Both the position numbers and the translations under genes were made by a program. A stretch of DNA of 64,000 nt from NCBI GenBank assembly GCA_023665425.1, contig JAMPDX010000001.1:30154-94153 (forward strand), given 5' to 3'. Under the pieces are notes generated by a model, which worked only from the letters and a program-made list of their open reading frames with translations, was not told the DNA's origin and did no database searches. The DNA is from Muribaculaceae bacterium (lineage in GTDB: Bacteria > Bacteroidota > Bacteroidia > Bacteroidales > Muribaculaceae). Each line of letters opens with the position of its first letter. The first letter of the stretch is position 1. Positions 16,971 through 25,003 of the stretch are shown piece by piece.

Positions 16971-17115
16971 ATTCAAGTTTCTCAAGTATTATCCAATTGA
17001 ATATGTTATGATTAGGAGTGTACGGAAGGACACCGACTTATCGTAACTCCGTACACACGCGGCGATAGCAAAGGGTGTGTGAGGTTTGGAAGGCAGACAA
17101 ATTGCGTGCGTAGCC
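16971..17115 (+). repeat. degenerate copy of the three-hairpin intergenic repeat
   Basis: From about 16998 the sequence follows the repeat at 18960-19075 (shared pieces: GTGT..G..GACACCGA, CTCCGTACACACGCGGCG, GGCAGACAAAT, CCGATTTACT) with many substitutions. The 50 bases before it (16971-17020, ATTCAAGTTTC ... CCAATTGAA) match 48269-48318 beside the other copy, in the same orientation. The remainder of the 700-bp gap 16786-17482 holds the ompA promoter and AT-rich sequence; I see no gene in it. Confidence 0.55.
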
Positions 17116-17335
17116 CGCCGATTTACTTCTTGTTAATGTTATACGCGAGCACTTGCGAAATTTGGACTAAAAATTCCATACACCTTATTAATATATACCT
17201 ATTGTAGGACCATGGTGCAAGTCTCAAAATAGTGTATGACCTCCTCCAATTATTAACAATAGGAGGGTGAGTATCGTTATTGCAGGCTAATAGAAGCTCT
17301 ATTTTTAACATAATTAACATTTAATAATTAAAATA

Positions 17336-17367
17336 TTTGCCAAATCAAAAAAAGTGTTATATCTTTG
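17336..17367 (+). promoter_or_regulatory. strong promoter of the OmpA-type gene
   Basis: TTTG (17336-17339), 20 bases, TATCTTTG (17360-17367). An AT-rich leader of about 110 bases precedes the ATG at 17483, as is common for abundant outer-membrane proteins. Confidence 0.75.
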
Positions 17368-17482
17368 CGCCGAAAATGCGAACCATATCGTTTTTGGTTT
17401 GTTTCTTAATTAAAGTGAATAATTTAGCTCAAAAGCTAAATTTATTGAAATTATTAATTGTAGAACTAAATAAATTTAAATT

Positions 17483-18742
17483 ATGAAGGTTAGAAATCTT
17501 TATTTCGGTGCAGCTGTAGCAGCAGTAGCTCTGTGTGCTTCAACTGATGCCAACGCGCAGACAGTCTACGAGAGTGAGACTATCGCCGTTACCGAATTCG
17601 AATGTGACCCCAATCCCCACTATTTCTCAAATTGGCGTAACAACTGGTTTATCCAGCTCGGTGCCGGTATCAACCAGCCCTTCGTAGAGAGAGGTGATGG
17701 TATCCGTGAAGATATCAAGGCGATCGACCGCAAGCGTATGACAGTAGCTTACAACTTCGGCTTCGGTCGTTGGTTCAGCCCTTATCTGGGTTTCCGCATC
17801 AACGCTATTGGTGGCGCAATGCACTGGGATAACCCTACACTTGCCCAGCCCCACAACGGCTGGACCCGCGCTAAGCACGTTAACGTAAACTTCGAGCTTA
17901 TGTGGGATATGTTCAACTCACTGGGTGGCGTAAATGCTAACCGTGTATTCTCAATCATACCCTTCGCCGGCTTTGGTGGTGACTACATGTGGCGCATCCA
18001 CGACTCTCAGGATAACTTCGCTGCCGCTTCAAACATCAACGGCAAGGGTGAGCAGGGCATCAAGGATGAGTCTTGGACTCTTCCCGTTACTGCCGGTATC
18101 CAGTTCCGTTTCCGTCTCTGCAAGTATGTTGACTTCTTCGCTGAGGCTCGCGCTACATTCTACGGCGACAACTGGAACAACTGCTCATACGGCGACCCCA
18201 TCGAGGCTAACGTAGCTGCTATCGGTGGTTTCAACATCAACTTCGGTGGCCGCGGCTGGAACACATTCAACGAGTGTGACTATGTTAACCAAATTGCTGA
18301 CCTCAACAATCAGGTTAACGCCCTCCGTGGTGAGCTCCTTTCTACTACTCAGGCCCTCGCAGCTTGCGAGGCTCAGCTCCCCTGCCCCGAGCCCGTGGTA
18401 CAAAAAGACTGTGTTAACGCTCCTCTCATGACTACTGTACGCTTCACCATCAACTCTGCTAAGATCATGCCTACAGAAGAGGTTAACGTATACAACATGG
18501 CTGAGTGGCTCAAGGCTAACCCCAATGAGAAGGTTAACATCGTAGGTTACGCTGACAAGGATACCGGTACAGCTGAGTACAATATGCAGCTCTCTGAGAA
18601 GCGTGCCAACGCAGTTGCTGATGCTCTGGTTAACACTTACGGCATCTCACGCGACCGCTTGAATATCCGCTTCGACGGCTCAGACGTACAGCCTTACAGC
18701 ACAAACGACTGGAACCGTATCGTAATCTTCACTCAGAAGTAA
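17483..18742 (+). CDS. OmpA family outer-membrane protein
   Basis: 419 residues. Signal peptide 1-25 (DANA cut), an N-terminal eight-strand-like beta-barrel (about 30-255, many aromatic/Gly alternations such as NNWFIQLGAGINQPF and FGFGRWFSPYLGFRINAIGG), a short coiled segment (NQIADLNNQVNALRGELLSTT) with a Cys pair, and a C-terminal OmpA peptidoglycan-binding domain (about 310-419) with NIVGYADKDTGTAEYNMQLS and KRANAVADAL. It anchors the outer membrane to the wall and is probably very abundant: codon use is unusually uniform (AAC, GGC, CTC, AAG preferred) relative to neighbours, with a strong promoter and terminator. Monocistronic. Confidence 0.93.
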   Translation: MKVRNLYFGAAVAAVALCASTDANAQTVYESETIAVTEFECDPNPHYFSNWRNNWFIQLGAGINQPFVERGDGIREDIKAIDRKRMTVAYNFGFGRWFSPYLGFRINAIGGAMHWDNPTLAQPHNGWTRAKHVNVNFELMWDMFNSLGGVNANRVFSIIPFAGFGGDYMWRIHDSQDNFAAASNINGKGEQGIKDESWTLPVTAGIQFRFRLCKYVDFFAEARATFYGDNWNNCSYGDPIEANVAAIGGFNINFGGRGWNTFNECDYVNQIADLNNQVNALRGELLSTTQALAACEAQLPCPEPVVQKDCVNAPLMTTVRFTINSAKIMPTEEVNVYNMAEWLKANPNEKVNIVGYADKDTGTAEYNMQLSEKRANAVADALVNTYGISRDRLNIRFDGSDVQPYSTNDWNRIVIFTQK

Positions 18743-18764
18743 GATACCCACCTATACAAAATCG

Positions 18765-18796
18765 CCCCGGCAGCCATCTGTCGGGGTTTCTTTTTT
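18765..18796 (+). terminator. intrinsic terminator of the OmpA-type gene
   Basis: Stem CCCCGGCAG (18765-18773) with CTGTCGGGG (18778-18786), CCAT loop, then a T-rich tract to 18796. Confidence 0.88.
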
Positions 18797-18929
18797 GTTA
18801 GCGGCTATTGGTGCGCTCAGTAGTACATTGTGTATTCTTACTGTAGGGGCACCACCTGCAGCGACCGTGACAACCCTCGATAATGACCTATAAATCAGGC
18901 TTGTAGGTTACAAACCCATGAGAACTAAA

Positions 18930-19140
18930 ACAGGCGCATCGCGAGGTCATAAACGCAGGGATAGTGTCCGTCAAGACACTGATTTATCAGTAACCCCGTA
19001 CATACGCGGCGTAGCCGTGGATGCGCGGGGGTAAATATGCAGACAAATGGTGTCCGCCCGGACACCGATTTACTGTGAAAATGCTTCAACTGTTGTGGAG
19101 TAGCGCGGTTTATGAGTCTGTGCTCACCAACCGTTCCTGT
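18930..19140 (+). repeat. three-hairpin intergenic repeat, plus copy
   Basis: About 200 bp that recurs inverted at 48319-48533 (roughly 80-85% identical by eye) and degenerate near 16998. It contains three successive hairpins: GTGTCCGTCAAGACAC (18964-18979), a longer one at 18994-19030 (CCCCGTA...CGCGGGG arms) and GGTGTCCGCCCGGACACC (19049-19066); the first and third are each followed by GATTTA. The flanking part of the gap 18797-19260 holds no gene that I can support. Confidence 0.75.
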
Positions 19141-19260
19141 CCGCCGACTGCAAATAAACAAGAAGGTTGAAGTGGTCGCCACAGGAGGCGAGCCCTACAG
19201 TGACAGCACACAACGTTGTTAGGGTTGGTGCGAGTGACGTGGCGGGGAGTCAATAGATGC

Positions 19261-19290
19261 CAAAAGAGGGCGAGCGTTGCTCGTCCTCTT
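19261..19290 (-). terminator. intrinsic terminator of tRNA-His
   Basis: 12-bp stem 19264-19275 / 19279-19290 with a GTT loop and A-tract at 19262-19265 (T-tract on the minus strand), immediately 3' of the tRNA. Confidence 0.75.
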
Positions 19291-19294
19291 ACGG

Positions 19295-19369
19295 GGTGGA
19301 AGATGGGGCTCGAACCCACGACCTACGGAACCACAATCCGTCGCTCTAACCAACTGAGCTACATCCACC
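19295..19369 (-). tRNA. tRNA-His (GTG)
   Basis: Cloverleaf read on the minus strand with anticodon GTG in the loop TTGTGGT, D-arm GCTCAGTTGGTTAGAGC and T-arm with GGTTCGAGCC. The extra 5' G (G-1), opposite a C at position 73, is the tRNA-His identity feature. One acceptor-stem pair is a T-T mismatch. CCA is not encoded. Confidence 0.95.
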
Positions 19370-19422
19370 ATGTATTGATATTGAGGTGAGTTTGATAGCT
19401 TTGTTCGCCCTCAAATGCACTG

Positions 19423-19454
19423 CAAAGTTACGGACTTTTTTTTATATGAACAAA
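19423..19454 (-). promoter_or_regulatory. promoter of tRNA-His
   Basis: Minus-strand TTTG (19454-19451), 20 bases, TAACTTTG (19430-19423), 54 bases upstream of the tRNA 5' end. Confidence 0.7.
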
Positions 19455-19548
19455 TTTTTTTGTTAAATATTTTTACATCAATAGCTAAGCGTTTGAAAAT
19501 AAATACCCTAACATTCTCTGCTATCACTCTGAGAGGCATAGTTATGTG

Positions 19549-19959
19549 TCATATGCCAAGTATATTGCGCACCACAAACCAAATGCAAAAGAGTGTGACG
19601 TATGTCCAGGCCGGTATGGGGCCGGTGATAAATCGGCTTAGCTGTGTGTGGCATTTGAGTGACGGTATATAGCAGACAGCGCATACAGACAGGAAGTAGG
19701 GGATGGAGATGATAAAGAACCAATTGTAGGACAGGGCCTCGTACAGCCGTCCATGTAGCAAAGCGTGTGTAGCTCTGGATATGCCGCATCCGGGGCATTG
19801 AAAGCCTGTGAGCAGATGCACCGGGCATTGAGGTGCCCATGCTATCTTTGTGGGGTCATATTTCCATAATATAATAAGGCTCGTTACTATTAAAGTGACG
19901 AACCCTATGCGTAATATTGCCTTCGACCTATTTGGCATATATGCGTTGAACTCAGGCAA
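19549..19959 (-). CDS. DUF2752 family membrane protein
   Basis: 136 residues with three hydrophobic helices. The DUF2752 signature is complete: CPVHLLTGFQCPGCGISRATHALLHGR, giving C-x10-C-x2-C and the conserved R-A-x-H, followed by AL-x-YN. The two Cys/His groups could bind a metal or form a redox site, but no function is established. It follows the GYF_2/CD225 gene (28 bp) on the same strand, a common pairing in Bacteroidota as far as I recall. Confidence 0.85.
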   Translation of the reverse strand: MPEFNAYMPNRSKAILRIGFVTLIVTSLIILWKYDPTKIAWAPQCPVHLLTGFQCPGCGISRATHALLHGRLYEALSYNWFFIISIPYFLSVCAVCYIPSLKCHTQLSRFITGPIPAWTYVTLFCIWFVVRNILGI

Positions 19960-19987
19960 GCTGAGATAGCTTAACTATGGCCAATCA

Positions 19988-20467
19988 TTATGAGTTGGCA
20001 AGAATTGCCAAGAACATTACGACAACTCCGGATATTACTGACAGTATGCACCATTTCATGGCGTCCTTGCTGTTTTGTATTGCCAAATCGCGATTGCCGG
20101 CATACCACGCGCTTTTTACGTTTGATGCTTTGATAATGGCTACGATACCAAAAGGCAGACAGCAAAAGATAGTGCAGAGGATAGCCCATACCATGTTGTT
20201 GGATGGGGGCATCTCATTGATTTGAGAGGGTTGCTGTTGCATGTGCTGTTGTTGCATGTGCTGTTGCTGCATGGGTTGCTGGTACCCCATGTTGTGGGCA
20301 CCATTCAGATATGGCTGAAGTTCGGGTATGGTGCCGGCCACTACCCATTGGGTGCCTCCCACAGGACATACTAATGTTTGGGAGTGAATACCGCACTGTG
20401 CACATTGCTGGGGCATGATTGGGCCATGGCTCTGATTGTCCGGCCCTACATAATAATATTGGCTCAT
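19988..20467 (-). CDS. GYF_2 domain plus CD225/dispanin-like membrane protein
   Basis: 159 residues. N-terminal GYF_2-like domain (about 1-55: YYVGPDNQSHGPIMPQQ, then CAQCGIHSQTLVCPVGGTQWVVAGTIPEL), a short Gln/Met-rich linker with a repeated MQQQH unit (about 62-80), and a C-terminal two-helix CD225/dispanin module (about 92-159) with the hallmark CTIFCCLPFGIVAIIKASNVKSA. Dispanins (IFITM relatives) are re-entrant/transmembrane hairpin proteins; bacterial roles are unknown. Probably co-transcribed with the DUF2752 gene. GYF_2 suggests binding to a proline-rich partner. Confidence 0.85.
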   Translation of the reverse strand: MSQYYYVGPDNQSHGPIMPQQCAQCGIHSQTLVCPVGGTQWVVAGTIPELQPYLNGAHNMGYQQPMQQQHMQQQHMQQQPSQINEMPPSNNMVWAILCTIFCCLPFGIVAIIKASNVKSAWYAGNRDLAIQNSKDAMKWCILSVISGVVVMFLAILANS

Positions 20468-20559
20468 TGACGACTATTGTTTGTATTTACGATGAATTGG
20501 ACTTCTATACCGCAAAGTTACCAATAATATTTCACTTAGACAAATAAATTATGTTAAGG

Positions 20560-21033
20560 CTACTCATGGTGATAGGGCTCGTGCCGGAGTATGGTCATGG
20601 CTCGATACACTTGTTCGGTGAAGAAGAGGCGTATCATCTCATGGCTGAACGTCATGTCAGAGAGCGAGAGCTTGCTGTCAGCACGGGCATACACGTCAGG
20701 CGAAAAGCCATACGGCCCACCCACCACAAAGACCATTCTCTTTAGTCCTGAAGACATTTTTGTTTGCAACCAGTCAGCAAAAGCTATGGAAGTATATCGC
20801 TTGCCCCTCTCATCGAGCAGCATCACAAAGTCTGAGGGCTGCAGAGCTCCAAGCAGCAGTTTGCCCTCTGCATTCTTTTGCTGCTCTTCGCTGAGTGTGC
20901 GTGTGTTTTTGACATCCGGCAACACCTTGATACTATATTGGATGTAATGCTTCAGCCGTTTCAGATATAATTCTGTAGCTTCCAGCAGTGGGCCCGAGGA
21001 GTTTTTTCCGATAACAAGCAATTGTATTTCCAT
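20560..21033 (-). CDS. rlmH: 23S rRNA (pseudouridine1915-N3)-methyltransferase RlmH
   Basis: SPOUT-fold methyltransferase acting on helix 69 of 23S rRNA in the 70S ribosome. 157 residues from the ATG at 21033 (family 155-159); the longer ORF upstream is non-coding. Conserved parts: MLLDERGKRYTS, FVVGGPYGFSPDVYARAD (SAM-binding knot) and the C-terminal LSLSDMTFSHEMIRLFFTEQVYRAMTILRHEPYHH. Divergent from nadC, with back-to-back promoters in the 72-bp gap. Confidence 0.96.
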   Translation of the reverse strand: MEIQLLVIGKNSSGPLLEATELYLKRLKHYIQYSIKVLPDVKNTRTLSEEQQKNAEGKLLLGALQPSDFVMLLDERGKRYTSIAFADWLQTKMSSGLKRMVFVVGGPYGFSPDVYARADSKLSLSDMTFSHEMIRLFFTEQVYRAMTILRHEPYHHE

Positions 21034-21097
21034 AATTTTTTTGTAATTTTGTCGTTTGAAAGATAGAAGATATTTCCTATTTCCCGCTACAAAGATA
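21022..21097. promoter_or_regulatory. divergent promoters of rlmH and nadC
   Basis: For nadC (plus): TTG at 21022-21024 and TAATTTTG at 21044-21051, with a leader of about 50 bases; its upstream box lies within the first codons of rlmH. For rlmH (minus): TATCTTTG at 21097-21090. The two transcripts start from overlapping DNA. Confidence 0.6.
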
Positions 21098-21105
21098 CAA
21101 AAAAT

Positions 21106-21960
21106 ATGAAAACTAAAGAACAGCTTATAGACGAACTGCTCGATTTGGCCTTTGCTGAAGATATCGGCGACGGAGACCACACCACATTATCCACCATCCC
21201 TGCCGAAGCTTGCGGCAAGAGTCGGTTGTTGATAAAGGAGGAAGGTATCCTCTCCGGAGTCAATGTAGCACGTCGTGTGTTGGAGAAGATTGATCCGGAG
21301 TTGAAAATGGAGACCTTTATCGAAGATGGTGCTCATGTAGTGCCCGGCGATGTGGCCTTCACTGTAGAGGGGTCCGTACGCTCTTTGCTCATTGCCGAAC
21401 GCACTATGCTCAATATCATGCAGCGCATGAGCGGTGTGGCAACTATGACTGCTCGTTATCAGAAACGTCTCGAAGGTTTGCATACCCGTGTGCTTGACAC
21501 TCGCAAGACTACCCCCGGTATGCGCATGCTTGAGAAGGAGGCTGTCAAGACCGGCGGCGGCACTAACCACCGCATCGGCCTGTTTGACATGATACTCATC
21601 AAAGACAATCATATTGACTTTGCCGGTGGTATCGAGAATGCTGTCAAGGCTGCCCAAGACTATTGCAAAGCCAATGGCAAAGACCTCAAGATAGAGGTCG
21701 AAGTGCGTTCGCTTGACGATATTCGCCGTGTGCTCGCCATTGGAGGGGTAGACCGCATCATGTTTGACAACTTCACCCCTGAGCTGACCCGCGAGGCCGT
21801 GAAGCTGGTAGACGGCAAATGCGAAACTGAGTCCTCCGGAGGTATCACTATAGAAAATCTCCGCGATTATGGAGAGGCCGGTGTTGACTTCATATCCGTA
21901 GGCGCTCTAACCCACTCAGTCAAAGGGTTGGATATGTCTTTCAAGGCCGTAACTAAATAA
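21106..21960 (+). CDS. nadC: nicotinate-nucleotide diphosphorylase (carboxylating)
   Basis: Quinolinate phosphoribosyltransferase of NAD synthesis: quinolinate plus PRPP gives nicotinate mononucleotide, CO2 and PPi. 284 residues (family about 280-300). Signatures: AEDIGDGDHTT near the N-terminus, LLIAERTMLNIMQRMSGVAT, DTRKTTPGMRMLEKEAVKTGGG (substrate-binding Arg/Lys) and KDNHI, then VDRIMFDN and SGGI. Its TAA stop is shared with the TA target duplication of the MITE-like element that follows. Confidence 0.97.
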   Translation: MKTKEQLIDELLDLAFAEDIGDGDHTTLSTIPAEACGKSRLLIKEEGILSGVNVARRVLEKIDPELKMETFIEDGAHVVPGDVAFTVEGSVRSLLIAERTMLNIMQRMSGVATMTARYQKRLEGLHTRVLDTRKTTPGMRMLEKEAVKTGGGTNHRIGLFDMILIKDNHIDFAGGIENAVKAAQDYCKANGKDLKIEVEVRSLDDIRRVLAIGGVDRIMFDNFTPELTREAVKLVDGKCETESSGGITIENLRDYGEAGVDFISVGALTHSVKGLDMSFKAVTK

Positions 21961-22223
21961 GTGTCTGCTCAATTTAAATTAAATTTTATGTGGCTATGCT
22001 CATTTGTATTTAGAGGCCTTTATTCCGACGCCTTTTTGGCAGCTTTTGCCAAGTTTCCTTTCAGGTAATCGGTACACGCTCGGCATAATCCAAGCAAGCT
22101 TGACTTCTGCTCTCGCTTAATCGATTTCATCAGTCGTTATGCCCGCATAACTCCTTCTTCAACTTGCAAAATCTGCGCAAAAATTCGCTCGGCATAAAGT
22201 TCAATTTAAATTGAGCAGCCACT
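21960..22223 (-). mobile_element. MITE-like element, long copy (264 bp)
   Basis: Terminal inverted repeats of about 30 bp (21960-21990 and 22193-22223; core TGCTCAATTTAAATT) flanked by TA on both sides (21958-21959 and 22224-22225). The body is the reverse complement of the element at 63755-63947, but has 71 extra bases (about 22040-22110). No transposase is encoded; the short ORF inside (FMWLCSF...AFLAAFAKF) is partly shared between copies but is probably incidental. It fills the nadC-amylase gap. TA duplication suggests mobilisation by an IS630/mariner-like transposase (inference). Confidence 0.8.
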
Positions 22224-22252
22224 TAATTCTTACATTTAATTATCTATATTAT

Positions 22253-23692
22253 ATGAGAACTCTAACGACTGCTGCCGTGGCAGCCCTGTTAGGCATCTCC
22301 GCCGTGTCGGCCAAGGATCGCATCACGCGCAATCCCAATGTCACCAACGAAGATGTCATCTTGCATGCATGGAGCTGGAATTTCCCCACAATAGCTGAAA
22401 ATATGAAAGCTATTGCCGATGCCGGCTACACCATAGTACAGACATCACCGGCTCAGGCCTGTCTTACTCCTGAAGGAGGTAACAAGCACCTCTTCTCCGA
22501 GACACCTGATGGCAAAGGGGGCAATTGGTATCATTATTATCAGCCCACCGACTGGACAATTGGTAACGATATAGTGGGTACACGCGACCAACTCAAGCAG
22601 ATGTGTGACTCTGCTGCTAAATACAATGTACGTGTTATCGTGGATGTACTGCCCAATCACACAGCCTTCAACGTTGACTTGGTGAGCGACGAAATGGTGA
22701 AAGCTGTCGGCGGCCGTGATAAATTATATCACACTGAGGGCCTCAACCCGGTGCGCGACTATAATGACCGTCTGCAATGCACACTGTGGGGCTCCGGAGC
22801 GCTACCCGATGTCAATACGGAGAACCCTGATTTCCAAAAGTATTACATGAACTATGTCAACGACCTGCTCGCCCTTGGCGTGCGCGGTTTTCGCTATGAC
22901 ACTGCCAAGCATATCGGTGTGCACTCAGACCCGAAAGACACTGCTGCCGGCGTGACTGAGAATGACTTTTGGGATGTAGCCACCGGCCGCAAGGCTGTCA
23001 AAGGCACCAAGCTCGCATTGCCCGAAGATGATCTCTTTATTTATGGCGAAATCTTGCAAGACAAGAATGTCCCGGAGGCTGAGTATGCAGACTATATGGG
23101 CCAGACTGCTTCCGGCTATGGCTGGCATCTGCGCGATGCTCTTGAGAAAGGCTCAGCTAAAGGTATTGATATGGTAGACTGGCGTCACGAAGCGGCTCCT
23201 GAGTATCTCACCTCATGGGTAGAGAGCCACGATACATATTGCAATGCTCACGAGAGCGCCGGCCTCACTGACGACCAGATACGCATGGGTTGGGTATTCC
23301 TCACCTCTCGCCAGAATGGTATACCATTGTTCTTCTCTCGCCCAATGAACTCCTCCAAGGATAATGTATGGGGCGACAATATAGCCGGCGCGCGCGGTAA
23401 TGACGAATTCTTACACCCCGAGGTTGTTGCCGTCAACCATTTCCGTCAGGCTATGAAAGGCCAAAAAGAAGATATCCAAGTTAGCGACAACGGACACATA
23501 TTACTTGTCAACAGAGGCAAGAAAGGAGCCGCAGTGGTGAATATCTCCACCCAGGCCGGTAGAGTTGACCTTCCCACCGCTTTGCCTAACGGTACATATA
23601 AAGACCAAGTACATGGCAAGGAGTTTAAGGTGAAGAATGGCCGTCTTGTAGGCATTCTCGCTCCCCTCACCTCATATATCCTCGTGAAGTAA
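22253..23692 (+). CDS. secreted GH13 alpha-amylase
   Basis: Glycoside hydrolase family 13 enzyme cutting alpha-1,4-glucans (479 residues from ATG 22253). Signal peptide about 1-20 (GISAVSA). Catalytic regions in order: region I DVLPNH, region II GFRYDTAKH with the nucleophile Asp, region III IYGEI with the acid/base Glu, region IV VESHDT with the stabilising Asp. A C-terminal beta domain follows (about 395-479). I chose the second ATG because it gives the signal peptide and lies beyond the MITE-like element, which occupies the region up to 22223. Periplasmic or secreted starch/glycogen breakdown is likely; there are no susC/susD neighbours. Confidence 0.93.
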   Translation: MRTLTTAAVAALLGISAVSAKDRITRNPNVTNEDVILHAWSWNFPTIAENMKAIADAGYTIVQTSPAQACLTPEGGNKHLFSETPDGKGGNWYHYYQPTDWTIGNDIVGTRDQLKQMCDSAAKYNVRVIVDVLPNHTAFNVDLVSDEMVKAVGGRDKLYHTEGLNPVRDYNDRLQCTLWGSGALPDVNTENPDFQKYYMNYVNDLLALGVRGFRYDTAKHIGVHSDPKDTAAGVTENDFWDVATGRKAVKGTKLALPEDDLFIYGEILQDKNVPEAEYADYMGQTASGYGWHLRDALEKGSAKGIDMVDWRHEAAPEYLTSWVESHDTYCNAHESAGLTDDQIRMGWVFLTSRQNGIPLFFSRPMNSSKDNVWGDNIAGARGNDEFLHPEVVAVNHFRQAMKGQKEDIQVSDNGHILLVNRGKKGAAVVNISTQAGRVDLPTALPNGTYKDQVHGKEFKVKNGRLVGILAPLTSYILVK

Positions 23693-23714
23693 TACATCTC
23701 GTTTAACCTGAGAT

Positions 23715-23759
23715 GGCCCTATTTCCCGATGCGCAACCAGTCGCTCGTGAAATAGGGCC
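23715..23759 (+). terminator. hairpin terminator after the amylase gene
   Basis: Perfect 11-bp stem GGCCCTATTTC (23715-23725) with GAAATAGGGCC (23749-23759), loop of 23 bases, then GTTATTTG. Confidence 0.65.
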
Positions 23760-23792
23760 GTTATTTGTCGCCACCGGAATATGTCGGCCGGG

Positions 23793-23823
23793 TTGCATGT
23801 GTCAGAATTTTTTGCTAACTTTG
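23793..23823 (+). promoter_or_regulatory. promoter of the pyrB-pyrI' gene
   Basis: TTG (23793-23795), 20 bases, TAACTTTG (23816-23823). Start codon at 23898, so the leader is about 70 bases. Confidence 0.65.
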
Positions 23824-23897
23824 CCTTGTCTTTGTGAGTCGGTTGTTACGACCCCGTAGCTCAGATATTAATCGAGCTCTAAAATTAGTTATTGTCT

Positions 23898-24986
23898 ATG
23901 AGTAATATAGTGTCCATCAATGACTTAAGTAAGTCAGAAATTCTCGAGTTGCTTAATACAGCCTCTGAGTTTGAGGCTAATCCCAATCGTAAAATATTAG
24001 ACGGTAAGGTCATAGCTACGCTCTTCTTTGAGCCCTCAACTCGCACGCGTCTGAGCTTCGAGACCGCAGTCAACAGGCTTGGCGGACGTGTTATCGGTTT
24101 CTCTGACCCGGCAGCTACATCTACCTCCAAGGGGGAGACACTGAAAGACACCATTAAGATGGTAAGCAACTATGTGGATCTCATCATCATGAGGCATTAC
24201 CTTGAAGGGGCGGCACAACGCGCCATTGAAGTAACCGACACTCCGGTAATAAATGCCGGCGATGGGGCACATCAGCATCCCTCACAGACAATGCTCGACC
24301 TTTATTCCATCTATAAAACTCAAGGGCGCCTGGATGACATCACCGTCACTATGGTGGGTGACCTCAAATATGGTCGCACTGTGCATTCATTGCTGCAGGC
24401 TCTCAGCCATTTCCGCGTGAAGTTCAACTTTGTGGCATGCCCGGAGCTCAAGATGCCCGATGAGTTTATTGCCTTCTGCAAGGAGAAAAATATCCCCTTC
24501 ACCGAGACCGAAAGCTTCTCAGAGGAGATTATCAATAATACCGATATCCTATACATGACTCGTGTGCAGCGCGAGCGTTTTGCAGACCTTGATGAATATG
24601 AGCGCGTGAAGGACATTTACTCACTGACAGCCGATATGCTCAAGAATGCGCGCCCCGGTATGCGTGTGTTACATCCGCTTCCACGTGTCACTGAGATAGC
24701 CCAGGATGTAGACGATACCCCATATGCGTATTACTTCCAGCAAGCTAAGAATGGCTTGTATGCACGCCAGGCAATGATTTGCAAATGTCTCGGTATTGAC
24801 CCTAACGGCAACCCGCTCCCCGCCAATAATCAGGAGAATAAGAAGCTCGAGAGTGTGCCCCCCACCCACGAAGGACAGAAGTGCATCAACCCCAAATGTA
24901 TCACAAACAGTGACCCCATGCCACAGCGTTTCATTGAGGTGGATGGCAAACTGCGTTGTGCCTACTGCGAGCATGATTTAGACTGA
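23898..24986 (+). CDS. pyrB: aspartate carbamoyltransferase fused to the zinc domain of its regulatory chain
   Basis: First committed enzyme of pyrimidine synthesis (carbamoyl phosphate + aspartate to carbamoyl aspartate). 362 residues from the ATG at 23898 (a TTG two codons upstream is in frame). Residues 1 to about 306 are a complete catalytic chain: [44 protein letters not shown] and HPLPRV. A 20-residue linker follows (about 307-325), and the C-terminus (326-362) is the PyrI zinc domain with C329-x4-C334-x19-C354-x2-C357 in [12 protein letters not shown]...LRCAYCE. The PyrI nucleotide-binding domain (about 100 residues) is absent, and no separate pyrI follows: the next gene starts 17 bp later. 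Hence allosteric control by CTP/ATP through PyrI is probably lost. Confidence 0.93.
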   Translation: MSNIVSINDLSKSEILELLNTASEFEANPNRKILDGKVIATLFFEPSTRTRLSFETAVNRLGGRVIGFSDPAATSTSKGETLKDTIKMVSNYVDLIIMRHYLEGAAQRAIEVTDTPVINAGDGAHQHPSQTMLDLYSIYKTQGRLDDITVTMVGDLKYGRTVHSLLQALSHFRVKFNFVACPELKMPDEFIAFCKEKNIPFTETESFSEEIINNTDILYMTRVQRERFADLDEYERVKDIYSLTADMLKNARPGMRVLHPLPRVTEIAQDVDDTPYAYYFQQAKNGLYARQAMICKCLGIDPNGNPLPANNQENKKLESVPPTHEGQKCINPKCITNSDPMPQRFIEVDGKLRCAYCEHDLD

Positions 24987-25003
24987 TTATTGTCAACCAA
25001 GAT

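Noticed and set aside
18925..19182. 85-codon minus-strand ORF over the hairpin repeat, with a similar peptide at 48416-48622
   Set aside because: The similarity (LINQC-DGH-CVY) comes from the DNA repeat itself; it has no good start or ribosome-binding site, and hairpins fill the frame.
20237..20276. Short repeat cluster as a possible CRISPR or minisatellite locus
   Set aside because: It encodes the MQQQH repeats within the GYF_2/CD225 protein linker.
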